Shown: positions 9,254-17,381 of the stretch, in pieces | How positions within the stretch are numbered: position 1 is the stretch's first letter | How the letters are laid out: each line of letters opens with the position of its first letter | Assembly (NCBI GenBank): GCA_036160955.1 | Contig: JAYYDJ010000095.1 | Span: forward strand, 10,403-74,402 | Direction: 5' to 3' | Origin: GCA-2699365 sp036160955 | Lineage (GTDB): Bacteria; Verrucomicrobiota; Verrucomicrobiia; Opitutales; Coraliomargaritaceae | DNA length: 64,000 nucleotides | Made by a program: the position numbers and the translations under genes | Notes under the pieces: model-generated | Databases searched by the model: none | What the model saw: the letters and a program-made list of their open reading frames with translations, nothing else | Told to the model about the DNA's origin: nothing

Positions 9254-9695
9254 CGGCGCTTTCACTGCCATCTGGACCGAACGACCATACATCATAGCCG
9301 CTGCTGCCGTTAACATTTTTGGATCCCGGATAACGATACTGATAGGCATTTCCCCATGGGTCTGTGGGTAGTTCCTCTATGTATGGCTTCTTCCACTTAC
9401 TTGATTTACCGCTTGGAGCCTGTATTAGCGCTTTAAGACCTTCTTCTGTGCTAGGATAACTTCCGATGTCAATTTTGTATGCAGTCAGAGGAATCTTCAA
9501 TGATTGGCTAACAAAAATTTGTGCGGCCTTTTCTTGTTGACCACCAAATATGCCACCTAAGTTACTGATAGCCAGTCCTGCAATAACTGCGATTAACGCA
9601 ATTACTATGAGGATTTCAATCAAGCTGAAGCCGCCTTTACGGTTAGCTTTTCTTAGTAGATTTGTTTTCAATACGTATAGCATAATTAGGGACAA
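9231..9695 (-). CDS. gspG: Type II secretion major pseudopilin GspG
   Basis: Main subunit of the periplasmic pseudopilus. The protein has the leader KANRKGG followed by FSLIEILIVIALIAVIAGLA and then the GspG-specific features: IGSYPSTEEGLKALI, a PTDPWGNAYQY turn and the C-terminal YDVWSFGPDG calcium-binding loop. Starting at TTG 9695 gives 154 residues; an ATG at 9683 gives 150 and is equally possible. It is the first gene of the minus-strand secretion cluster and lies opposite ndk, so the 160-base gap up to 9856 should hold both promoters. Confidence 0.93.
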   Translation of the reverse strand: MSLIMLYVLKTNLLRKANRKGGFSLIEILIVIALIAVIAGLAISNLGGIFGGQQEKAAQIFVSQSLKIPLTAYKIDIGSYPSTEEGLKALIQAPSGKSSKWKKPYIEELPTDPWGNAYQYRYPGSKNVNGSSGYDVWSFGPDGSESADDIGNWK

Positions 9696-9856
9696 TTTAA
9701 TTTAAATATTAGTATTAACCTGCTATCTTGGTAGGGGCAAGAATACAATCTACAGTTTGATTTTTTTGGTGCAGTACTATAAAATACTAATTTTGCAATT
9801 ATCTTGTAACATATTGGGCTCTTTGTATCCATGGTGTTATTATTTTATTAGTTCTT

Positions 9857-10264
9857 ATGGAAGAAACTCTTATTATACTCAAACCAGACTGTATGGAAAA
9901 ACGTATCGCTGGTGAAGTCATTGGGCGCTTTGAAAATGCTGGATTCACAATTGTCGCAGCAAAGATTATGCAATTAGACGGAATTATTCTGCGTGAACAC
10001 TATGCCCATGTTGCTGATTTACCATTTTTTCCAGATATTGAGGCTTTTATGAGCTCACTGCCTGTTATGCCAATTATACTAAGCGGTGACGGTGCAATCT
10101 CTAAGGTTCGCGATTTACTAGGTCCCACTAATTCTAAAGAAGCTCCAGTTGGTACCATCAGAGGTGATTTGGGCACGGATATGATGCGTAACGTGGTGCA
10201 TGCATCTGATAGCGCTGAAAGTGCGGTAGTTGAAAAGAAGCGTTTCTTTCCTGAGTTGTATTAA
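9857..10264 (+). CDS. ndk: Nucleoside diphosphate kinase
   Basis: Transfers the gamma phosphate between nucleoside triphosphates and diphosphates through a phosphohistidine. The 135-residue protein has the full Ndk pattern: LIILKPDC at the N-terminus, the Kpn-loop region and the active-site NVVHASDS with catalytic histidine H115, followed by the closing FFPELY. Length is slightly short of the usual 140 or so because of a small deletion in the middle (PVMPIILSGDGAISKVRDLLG region). No Shine-Dalgarno sequence precedes the ATG. ispF follows after 28 bases on the same strand. Confidence 0.95.
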   Translation: MEETLIILKPDCMEKRIAGEVIGRFENAGFTIVAAKIMQLDGIILREHYAHVADLPFFPDIEAFMSSLPVMPIILSGDGAISKVRDLLGPTNSKEAPVGTIRGDLGTDMMRNVVHASDSAESAVVEKKRFFPELY

Positions 10265-10292
10265 TCGGAGATAGTTCCAGCTTACTTATCAC

Positions 10293-10775
10293 ATGAAAAT
10301 AAAGACAGGACTAGGAATTGATAGCCATCGTTTCGTGGAAGGTGCTTCTGATAAGGCACTAGTTCTTGGTGGCTTAGAGTTTGAAGATGCTCCTGCGCTG
10401 GACGGCAACAGTGACGCTGATGTTATTTTACATGCCTTGACCGATGCGATCAGTGCAGTAACTGGGCGTACAGTGATTGGAGCTCAAGCAGATTCAATGT
10501 GTGCGGATGGAGTGACAGACAGTCGTGAGTATTTAAAAGTTGCCCTTTCTGACTTAGGCAGCTGGAAACTGTCGCATGTTTCGATCGCGCTAGAGTGCCA
10601 GCGCCCTAAGATCGATCCAAAGGTGGCTGCTTTACGCAATTCTATAGCACTATTACTCGGAGTAGATTTTTGTGACATCTCTATTACTGCGACCAGTGGT
10701 GAGGGCTTAAGTGATGTGGGTAGAGGCTTAGGTATTCACGCTTCGGTAATTGTCACAGCGATTCAAGCAGTGTGA
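10293..10775 (+). CDS. ispF: 2-C-methyl-D-erythritol 2,4-cyclodiphosphate synthase, divergent
   Basis: Fifth step of the MEP isoprenoid pathway, forming the cyclic diphosphate with loss of CMP. The 160-residue protein has the metal ligands D10 and H12 (GIDSHRF) and the histidine of VILHALTDAI, plus SDADV and a C-terminal GRGLGI. It departs from the E. coli form at two places: the GDIG..FPD loop reads RTVIGAQADS, and the TTEKLGFTGRGEGI segment reads TSGEGLSDVGRGLGI. The family assignment is firm from the metal site and length; normal activity is likely but less certain because of these loops. It lies downstream of ndk and converges on the glyoxalase-like gene. Confidence 0.88.
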   Translation: MKIKTGLGIDSHRFVEGASDKALVLGGLEFEDAPALDGNSDADVILHALTDAISAVTGRTVIGAQADSMCADGVTDSREYLKVALSDLGSWKLSHVSIALECQRPKIDPKVAALRNSIALLLGVDFCDISITATSGEGLSDVGRGLGIHASVIVTAIQAV

Positions 10776-10791
10776 TGATTCCAGTCTAGGA

Positions 10792-11181
10792 CTAGCTGTG
10801 TTCCAGGATTTCGACCTCGTATCCATCAGGATCTGTAATAAAGGCCATTTTCTTAGACTTTTTAAAGCGCTCGCGCCAGTCATTAGGCCATAGATCAATT
10901 TTTAGATCAAGCTCTTCGAGCATATCGCAGTAGGTCGTAATATTATCTACACGTATGCAGGTGTGCACCAAATCTTCGGGAAATTTTACTGTATAATCAG
11001 CAGAGTAGGTAAGCTCTAGTTTATGACTACTACCGGGAATTTGCAGGTGAGCTAGTTGATTGCCGCTAGGCGAGCGCTCGGTACGTCGCAGGACCTTAAA
11101 CCCGCAAGTCTTACAGTACCAATTAATTGATTTATCTAGGTCGGAAACACGAATTCGGGTATGGTCGAAGGTAACTTGCAT
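10792..11181 (-). CDS. gloA: Glyoxalase I-like (VOC family) protein
   Basis: A 129-residue vicinal-oxygen-chelate protein with paired beta-alpha-beta-beta-beta modules. The four metal ligands of glyoxalase I are all present in order: H7 (FDHTRIRV), E56 (KLELTY), H73 (LVHTCIRV) and E124 (YEVEIL). With DPDGYEVEILEH at the end it fits lactoylglutathione lyase, which converts the hemithioacetal of methylglyoxal and a thiol. The start at 11181 puts the metal ligand at the usual N-terminal distance; the frame is open to 11238 but the extra residues are non-conserved. The GST-type substrate loop is not clearly recognisable, so the exact substrate is uncertain. Confidence 0.82.
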   Translation of the reverse strand: MQVTFDHTRIRVSDLDKSINWYCKTCGFKVLRRTERSPSGNQLAHLQIPGSSHKLELTYSADYTVKFPEDLVHTCIRVDNITTYCDMLEELDLKIDLWPNDWRERFKKSKKMAFITDPDGYEVEILEHS

Positions 11182-11255
11182 GATTACAGGTATAGTAAAT
11201 ATTGTAGCGATACGAGAGGAGCTTGAAATAAGTGCCAAGCACGCATTAGAAGCAA

Positions 11256-11897
11256 TTACAAATTTCTAACGACTGCCTTTGCTACTCCTTGCACGCACAG
11301 TTCTGTCACTGGGTACAGTTCTGGGTAAAACTTGTTTTCTGCCTTTAAATAAGGCGGTTCACCGGCTTTTTTAATGTAGCGCTTTAGTGTTGTCTCTCCG
11401 TCAATTAAGGCAGCGACGATGTCACCATCATGTGCATCGCGTGGCTCAATGACAACACGATCACCATCGTAAATTTCAGCATCTACCATGCTATCTCCAC
11501 GCACTTGCAAGGCAAAACTACGACGTTGCGAGCTAAAGCCTGCACTGCCAATATCGACTTGTAGGCGGCCAATTTCTCCTGCGCTTTCGACGCGGTCAGG
11601 ATAACCGGCTGCGATAGCCCCAACGATTGGAATGTCGACTACCTCATGAGCATCTTCAGGGAGTTGAGTGGACTCTTCATCGTTAGGGCGGTGAATTCTA
11701 AATGTACGCGCTTGGCCTGGGATGCGCTCGAGCACATCCTTTTTTTCCAAGGCACGTAGGTGACCCATCACAGCATTGGTGCTTTTAAATTGAAATTTCT
11801 CTTGGATCTCACGAATACTTGGCCAGAAGCCGTTACGCCACTCATGGTGTTCAATATATTCTAAGATTTCTTTTTGACGTTGGGTTAAATCTTTCAT
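11256..11897 (-). CDS. lexA: SOS repressor LexA
   Basis: Transcriptional repressor of DNA-repair genes that cleaves itself when RecA filaments form. From ATG 11897 the protein is 213 residues: a winged helix-turn-helix (1-68, TQRQKEILEYI and TNAVMGHLRAL), a linker, and an S24 peptidase-like domain. The cleavage site is A97-G98 (AIAAGYP), the nucleophile is S136 (RGDSMVDA) and the general base is K172 (TTLKRY). The frame is open to a TTG at 11936, but those codons span the operator and -35 box, so the ATG at 11897 is preferred. Autoregulation by the palindrome at 11903-11926 is predicted. Confidence 0.96.
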   Translation of the reverse strand: MKDLTQRQKEILEYIEHHEWRNGFWPSIREIQEKFQFKSTNAVMGHLRALEKKDVLERIPGQARTFRIHRPNDEESTQLPEDAHEVVDIPIVGAIAAGYPDRVESAGEIGRLQVDIGSAGFSSQRRSFALQVRGDSMVDAEIYDGDRVVIEPRDAHDGDIVAALIDGETTLKRYIKKAGEPPYLKAENKFYPELYPVTELCVQGVAKAVVRNL

Positions 11898-11902
11898 AGT
11901 GT

Positions 11903-11936
11903 ACAAGTGTTTATGTGAACACTTGTCCATTGTCAA
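11903..11936 (-). promoter_or_regulatory. lexA promoter with embedded LexA operator
   Basis: On the minus strand TTGACA (11936-11931) is a consensus -35 box. Seventeen bases further lies a weak -10 candidate TAAACA (11913-11908). Between and over them is a perfect inverted repeat, ACAAGTGTT (11903-11911) with AACACTTGT (11918-11926) around a 6-base spacer. Its core TGTTT-N4-GAACA (11908-11921) differs by one base from the TGTTC-N4-GAACA LexA motif that I recall for Verrucomicrobia. LexA bound here would cover the promoter. The predicted transcript start is only a few bases from the ATG at 11897. Confidence 0.8.
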
Positions 11937-12018
11937 GGTTTCTGCAATAATTTAGTTAATTAATGACTGTGTAAATGAGGTTGAAAATTGTGACCGAGAG
12001 GCTTTCGTTGAGGTTTAC

Positions 12019-13854
12019 ATGTTGGATTCAGAAAGTCATCAAATTGCATTATACCGGATAGCTATTCTGTGGGTCATGCTTGGCATTCTGACTATACTTG
12101 TCGGGTGTTCGAAGCCGCCTGCGATCTTGCGCGATGAACATGCGTTGCCTGCGGATGTACTTTGTGTATCAGCTGATCCAGGCGAGTATGGTGGTATCTT
12201 TGTACTAAGTGAAACTACAGAGCCTACCACCTTTAACCCGCAGGTACCCAATAACGTTAGCACCTCGCTTTTGCTCTCGCGTCTGTTAAGCTCGCTAGTT
12301 GAATATAACCCACGTGCCGAACAGTTTATACCAGCGCTTGCCAAAGCATGGGAAGTGAGCGAGGACCTTAAATCATACACTTTTTATTTGCGTGAAGGGG
12401 TACGTTGGAGTGACGGAGTGCTCTTCACAGCAGACGATGTTATTTTTACTTTCGACTGTATCTTAGCAGAAACTGTAGATGCCGTCACGGGCAAGCGGCT
12501 ACCAAAATACCCCTCAAGAAACTATCAGCAGTTTCACATCAATGGAGAAAAGTTGCGCTACACAAAGATCAATAAACATACGGTGCGTTTTGATCTACCA
12601 ACAGTTTACGCGCCATTTATATATGACATTAGTCAATCGATTTTGCCCAAGCACAAGCTACATTCAGCATTTGAAGATGGAAGCTTTCAAAAACAGTGGT
12701 CCACAAAAACAGCGATTGAATCGCCAGAAGCAATTGTGGGCACGGGTCCCTTTACTATCTTGTCGTATAAACCAGGGGAGCGCTTAGTGCTACAACCTAA
12801 TCCGCATTACTGGAAAGCGGATCGTGATCATCAGCGTTTACCATATCTGGACTATCTAGTCCACCAATTTGTCAAAGAGGCGAATACACAAGTAGCACAC
12901 TTCGCCACAGGCAAGAGTGATGCGTCTGGCATAGGAGCCGATGATTATACATGGGTACAAAAAGCTGCCGATACCTATCGCTTTAGCATTTATGACCGTG
13001 GACCATCCGCTAGTGTAAACTTCTTTTGGTTCAATCAACACCGAGGAGTAGACGCTGATGGGAAGGCATACTTGCCAGCGCATAAGCTACGCTGGTTCAC
13101 TGATAAGCGCTTTAGGCAGGCTGTTCAGTATGGACTCAATCGTCAGGGTCTAATCGATGCCCTACTTTTTGGTAAAGGCGAACCATTGACCTCTATTATA
13201 GCGCCCGCGCAGGGCAAATGGCACAATCCAAATTTACCACGCTATGATTTTGATCCGGAGAAAGCCAAACGTTTACTTAGGCAGGCCGGATTTAGCTGGG
13301 ATGCAACCGGTCAATTAATCGATTCAAAGGCAGTGCCGGTGGCTTTTACTCTCTTATTAGTAGAAAGTAATTTTTATGACCGAGTCGGCGTGACCTTCGT
13401 CGAAAACATGAAGGATTTGGGCATGGATGTGAATTTGGAGCGCTCCGACTTTGCGACTTTGCTGCGCCGCACCGACGACACCTTTAATTATGATGTTACA
13501 ATTCTTGGTTGGGGTTCTAGTAGCGCGGCTTATGATCCATCTGGTAGTAAGGCGCTCTACCTAAGTAGCGGCGAGTACCACCAGTGGTATCCTGAGCAGC
13601 CTTCTCCTGTGACAGAGTGGGAGGCGCGCATTGATGAGCTAATTGGCTTACAAGAGCGCACTTTAGATGAGGTGCAGCGCGTCAACTATATGCATGAGGT
13701 GCAGTCTATCTTGGCTGAAGAGTTGCCACTATTATACGGATTTACGCCGTACGGATATGCTGGGGTAAAAAATAAATGGCGTAATATATACGTGCCAAAT
13801 GCAGGCACGATTTTATGGAATATAGAAGAGATTTGGGAGGGTAGTGAAGAATAG
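12019..13854 (+). CDS. Oligopeptide ABC transporter substrate-binding lipoprotein
   Basis: A 611-residue extracytoplasmic solute-binding protein of family 5 (OppA/DppA type). It has a lipoprotein signal peptide with lipobox LVGC (Cys at about residue 30). It then has the family pattern FNPQVPNN, LAKAWEVSEDLKSYTFYLREGVRWSDG, the FTADDVIFTF segment, GTGPF..LSYKPGERLVLQPNP.YW and the RFRQAVQYGLNRQGLIDALLFGKGEP motif. It is longer than typical members, which fits the dipeptide/YejA-like branch. It captures peptides for the fused permease encoded 3 bases downstream. A GAGG sequence precedes the ATG, one of few clear ribosome sites here. Confidence 0.9.
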   Translation: MLDSESHQIALYRIAILWVMLGILTILVGCSKPPAILRDEHALPADVLCVSADPGEYGGIFVLSETTEPTTFNPQVPNNVSTSLLLSRLLSSLVEYNPRAEQFIPALAKAWEVSEDLKSYTFYLREGVRWSDGVLFTADDVIFTFDCILAETVDAVTGKRLPKYPSRNYQQFHINGEKLRYTKINKHTVRFDLPTVYAPFIYDISQSILPKHKLHSAFEDGSFQKQWSTKTAIESPEAIVGTGPFTILSYKPGERLVLQPNPHYWKADRDHQRLPYLDYLVHQFVKEANTQVAHFATGKSDASGIGADDYTWVQKAADTYRFSIYDRGPSASVNFFWFNQHRGVDADGKAYLPAHKLRWFTDKRFRQAVQYGLNRQGLIDALLFGKGEPLTSIIAPAQGKWHNPNLPRYDFDPEKAKRLLRQAGFSWDATGQLIDSKAVPVAFTLLLVESNFYDRVGVTFVENMKDLGMDVNLERSDFATLLRRTDDTFNYDVTILGWGSSSAAYDPSGSKALYLSSGEYHQWYPEQPSPVTEWEARIDELIGLQERTLDEVQRVNYMHEVQSILAEELPLLYGFTPYGYAGVKNKWRNIYVPNAGTILWNIEEIWEGSEE

Positions 13855-13857
13855 CCA

Positions 13858-16161
13858 ATGAGTGCTTTTATTTTGCGCCGTTTACTTAGCCTGATCCCTT
13901 TATTATTGGGCACGAGCCTGCTCGTCTCGATATTAATGTATCTTTCGCCAGGAGATTTTCTGACGCAAGCTCGCGCGGCTCGCGATATCCCGCAGGAAGT
14001 CATTGAGCAGCAGGAGCGCCAGCTTGGGCTCATTGATGAAAGTGGAGCGCCAACTCGCTGGTTTGTGCGCTATGGTCACTGGATCGCAAATATTGCGCCG
14101 ATTAAATATGGACCTTGGGTCGGGGCTCCAGAAAAAGGTCTGCACCTTGGCTGGCCGTATTTTGGAGAATCATGGACTTATCAAGTGGAAGTATTTAGTT
14201 TACTAAAACAGCGAGTCCCTGCGACCTTTATTTTATCGCTGACCTCGATAACCTTTGCATGGTTTATAGCTATACCCTTGGGAGTTCTTGCAGCACTCTA
14301 TAAAGACTCGATCTTTGATCGCTTCTCTGCGCTACTTGCATATGCCGCGCTATCGATCCCTGAGTTTTTTTTGGCGATTTTAGCGGTGTACTTTGCCTCC
14401 ATCACTGGACTCTTCCCTGAGGGCGGTCGATCATCGGTAGAGAGTGACTTTTATCCATGGGCGCTGCAGTGGGTGGATTATGCCTACCATCTAATTTTGC
14501 CCACTCTGGTTTTAGGCGTTGGCAGTGTGGCTGGTATGATGCGTATCATGCGCGCTAACTTCATCGACTATATGCGCGCAGAATTTGCGACTACCGCGCG
14601 GGCGAAGGGTTTGCGCGAGCGAGTGATCATGTTTCAGCACGTACTGCGCAATGCTATCAACCCACTTATAACCTCTTTTGGGTATTCCTTTGCGAGTCTT
14701 TTATCAGGAGCTTTACTAGTCGAAAATGTGATGAACTACCCAGGTCTAGGACAACTAATTTTTGATGCGCTGACTCGTGAAGATCAGTATGTCGTTATGG
14801 CAGGGGTGATGATTGGTGTAGTCATGTTAGTCCTGGGTAATTTAGTTGCCGATTTAATGCTCGCATGGGCGGACCCTCGTATTCGCAATGCGCAGACCGT
14901 TAGTTCAACTAGCGTTGGCTTTGGAAAGACTACTTGTGTATGGACTGTCCTGCTTGCAGTGATAGCGGCGGAAATTTTACTAGAAGTGTTTGCTCCATCT
15001 TTACTGATAAAGATTGTAGTCGGGCTTAAATACATTGGCATTATGCTTGCAGGGTTGCTAGCCGTGGCATGCGTCGCATTGGTCGGCTATATTGTTTATG
15101 TCCTCTTTAAGCGCTTGATGGGTCAAGTGTTGCGCCGCCCGCTCGGCGCTACAGCCCTTGTTATATTGGGAGTACTATACAGTGCCGCCTTACTGGCTCC
15201 TTGCCTAGCGCCTTACTCGATAACAGAACAAAATTTGGATAAGGCTTATCACCCACCGATAGGCTTTGTTTGGAAGGAGGGCGGCTTACATGCGAAGCTC
15301 TACGCTAAGAAATCACTGGGTTCTCCCTTATACGAAGCGACTGGAGAGACGACGCCTGTAAAGCTCTTCGCAAAGACTGATCCTTATTACTTGTGGGGCA
15401 TTATTCCGATGCATCGCACGCTGTTCTCGCTGGATGCCTCTGTGCCAAATGCGCGGCTATATTTACTTGGTTCAGATGATACGGGCAGGGATATTTTTAG
15501 CCGATTGTTATATGGTTCAAGGATTTCACTTTCGATTGGGTTTATTGGAATATCGATTACCCTGATCCTTGGTTTTATTGTCGGTTCGCTTGCAGGTTAC
15601 TATGGTGGAACTGTCGACTTTTTTGCTATGCGCTTTGTGGAGCTCTTAATGTCGATCCCCGCGCTTTATCTACTGCTCGCTCTTCGCTCGGCATTAATTA
15701 GCCCAGAGCTTTCCCCCGGTCAGGTCTATATGATTATCGTGGTGCTGCTATCGATTATAGGATGGGCGGGCACAGCGAGAATTATTCGTGGTATGACTCT
15801 TTCGATTCGCAATCGCTCATATGTACTTGCTGCAGAAAGTTTGGGCCAATCACTTCCTAAAATTCTTATCAAGCATATTTTGCCAAATCTTGCTAGTTAT
15901 CTACTAGTCGCAGCGACTTTATCCATACCCGGCTATATATTAGCAGAAGCCGCGCTTTCCTTTCTAGGGCTTGGCATTTCTGAGCCTTCCGCCTCGTGGG
16001 GACTTATGCTTAAACAATCGCAGGGTAACATGATCGTATTTTTTATGAATTTTTGGTGGATGCTTGTTCCTGGTTTCGCAATTTTTATTACCGTGATCGC
16101 TTACAATGTACTTGGTGATACATTGCGTGATTGTGTGGACCCTAAGATGCAAGTGCGGTAA
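13858..16161 (+). CDS. Fused peptide ABC transporter permease (DppB-DppC)
   Basis: A 767-residue polytopic protein that joins two permeases usually encoded separately. Residues 1-345 or so form a DppB-type domain: the N-terminal RRLLSLIPLLLGTSLLVS helix, a long periplasmic loop, and the EAA loop ARAKGLRERVIMFQHVLRNA. Residues about 360-425 add two extra helices as a bridge. The remainder is DppC-type, with LGSDDTGRDIFSRLLYGSRIS and its own EAA-like loop AAESLGQSLPKILIKHILPN. A roughly 100-residue periplasmic insert sits between its first two helices, as in YejE-like permeases. No stop or frameshift separates the halves. One polypeptide would therefore supply both halves of the membrane channel. 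Confidence 0.9.
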   Translation: MSAFILRRLLSLIPLLLGTSLLVSILMYLSPGDFLTQARAARDIPQEVIEQQERQLGLIDESGAPTRWFVRYGHWIANIAPIKYGPWVGAPEKGLHLGWPYFGESWTYQVEVFSLLKQRVPATFILSLTSITFAWFIAIPLGVLAALYKDSIFDRFSALLAYAALSIPEFFLAILAVYFASITGLFPEGGRSSVESDFYPWALQWVDYAYHLILPTLVLGVGSVAGMMRIMRANFIDYMRAEFATTARAKGLRERVIMFQHVLRNAINPLITSFGYSFASLLSGALLVENVMNYPGLGQLIFDALTREDQYVVMAGVMIGVVMLVLGNLVADLMLAWADPRIRNAQTVSSTSVGFGKTTCVWTVLLAVIAAEILLEVFAPSLLIKIVVGLKYIGIMLAGLLAVACVALVGYIVYVLFKRLMGQVLRRPLGATALVILGVLYSAALLAPCLAPYSITEQNLDKAYHPPIGFVWKEGGLHAKLYAKKSLGSPLYEATGETTPVKLFAKTDPYYLWGIIPMHRTLFSLDASVPNARLYLLGSDDTGRDIFSRLLYGSRISLSIGFIGISITLILGFIVGSLAGYYGGTVDFFAMRFVELLMSIPALYLLLALRSALISPELSPGQVYMIIVVLLSIIGWAGTARIIRGMTLSIRNRSYVLAAESLGQSLPKILIKHILPNLASYLLVAATLSIPGYILAEAALSFLGLGISEPSASWGLMLKQSQGNMIVFFMNFWWMLVPGFAIFITVIAYNVLGDTLRDCVDPKMQVR

Positions 16162-16213
16162 CAAAGTTGTTGAGTATTGATTCCAAATAAATGAACTATT
16201 TGGTTAGTAAATT

Positions 16214-17056
16214 ATGCCAGACTTACTTAAAGTTAAGAATCTAAAAATTGCCTTTCAAGGGAGTGGTGAAAGTATTGAGGTAGTGCATGGCATAGACTTT
16301 TCAGTGGCAAGAAGTGGACAGACTGTCGCAATTTTAGGCGAAAGTGGCAGCGGTAAGAGTGTCACTTGTTTGTCGCTGACAAATTTGCTGCCACAGGCGC
16401 CAAGCTGTACAGTGAGTGGCGAAATTCTTTTTGCAGAGAAAGACATTCTAAGGATGAGTGGTAAAGAATTGCGCAAGATCCGTGGCGCGGGTATTGCCTA
16501 TATTTTCCAAGAGCCCTCTGCGTCTCTTAACCCAGTTTTTACAGTCGGTTACCAGATAAAAGAGGCCGTGCGGTTACACCGCCCCGATCTTAGCGATGCT
16601 AAAGCGCGCACGATTGAACTACTTGAACTTGTGGGGATTCGCGATGCCGCTCAGCGCTATAGCGCGTACCCGCATGAAATGAGTGGTGGTATGCAGCAGC
16701 GGGTAATGATAGCGATGGCACTCGCTTGTGAGCCTAAGCTCCTCGTGGCAGACGAGCCTACCACAGCTCTCGATGTCACCATTCAGGCTCAGATCATTGA
16801 TCTTTTACGCGAACTGCGAAGCAAGCTCGGTATGAGCATTATCCTCATCACGCACAATTTTGGTATAGTTAAAGGCTTTGCTGATGAGGTGCTGGTAATG
16901 TATCAAGGTAACATTGTTGAGCGCGGTACTGTGGATACTGTCTTGAGCACGCCCCAGCATCCCTATACGAAGGCACTGATTGCTTGTATTCCAAAACTAG
17001 GTGCCAAACAACACCGCCTGACAACAATTGATCAGGAAATGGCAGCCTCGAAATAG
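16214..17056 (+). CDS. Peptide ABC transporter ATP-binding protein (DppD type)
   Basis: A 280-residue ATPase. Walker A is GESGSGKS, the ABC signature is MSGGMQQR, Walker B is LLVADEPTTALD, and the switch histidine lies in LITHNFG. The C-terminal part (TPQHPYTKALIACIPKLG) is the oligopeptide/dipeptide transporter extension of this subfamily. The start codon lies 52 bases after the fused permease with which it must couple. The second ATPase, at 17382, is separated from it by an antisense DUF4250 gene, so the two probably still belong to one plus-strand transcript. Confidence 0.92.
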   Translation: MPDLLKVKNLKIAFQGSGESIEVVHGIDFSVARSGQTVAILGESGSGKSVTCLSLTNLLPQAPSCTVSGEILFAEKDILRMSGKELRKIRGAGIAYIFQEPSASLNPVFTVGYQIKEAVRLHRPDLSDAKARTIELLELVGIRDAAQRYSAYPHEMSGGMQQRVMIAMALACEPKLLVADEPTTALDVTIQAQIIDLLRELRSKLGMSIILITHNFGIVKGFADEVLVMYQGNIVERGTVDTVLSTPQHPYTKALIACIPKLGAKQHRLTTIDQEMAASK

Positions 17057-17095
17057 CTTTTTAGCTTGCAGCGAAATAACAGGTACAAAAATCTA

Positions 17096-17284
17096 TTAGC
17101 GAAATTGCTGCTGTTCGCTAATAAACTCGTAGCCGCTACATGCCAAGCGCTGTACCAGTAATTCGCGGCTAATATCTTGAGTTAAGCAAAGATCCTCAAG
17201 CGATTCATAGTCATTTCGCAGAGCAGTATTTATAACTCCAACTAGTAAATTCGGGTCCATACTTTGGTAGCAACTTATATCCAC
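17096..17284 (-). CDS. DUF4250 family small protein
   Basis: A 62-residue protein matching the DUF4250 pattern: MDPNLLVGVINTALRNDY at residues 10-27, then LCLTQDISRELLVQRL and a closing GYEFISEQQQF. Members of this family are short soluble proteins of unknown function. An ATG at 17257 would begin exactly at MDPN, where family members usually start, and may be the true start. The gene lies antisense between the two ATPase genes of the peptide transporter; no functional link is evident. The match is from memory of the family pattern. Confidence 0.7.
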   Translation of the reverse strand: MDISCYQSMDPNLLVGVINTALRNDYESLEDLCLTQDISRELLVQRLACSGYEFISEQQQFR

Positions 17285-17381
17285 ATTATCTTAATAGAGT
17301 TTTTAAATTCCGATCTCAAGGTAAACTCTTTGTGCAAATAGCTTGAAGCTTTCAGCACATACTATGAAGTAACAAAACCTA

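Noticed and set aside
9254..9349. Longer N-terminus for gspH
   Set aside because: These codons lie inside gspG in another frame and give a leader too long for a prepilin; the start at 9253 (or 9271) is better.
11898..11936. LexA starting at TTG 11936
   Set aside because: The codons span the palindromic operator and the -35 box and do not match LexA N-termini.
12856..13083. Antisense frames within the binding-protein gene and other long genes
   Set aside because: They lie opposite clearly conserved genes, show no family features and are expected by chance.
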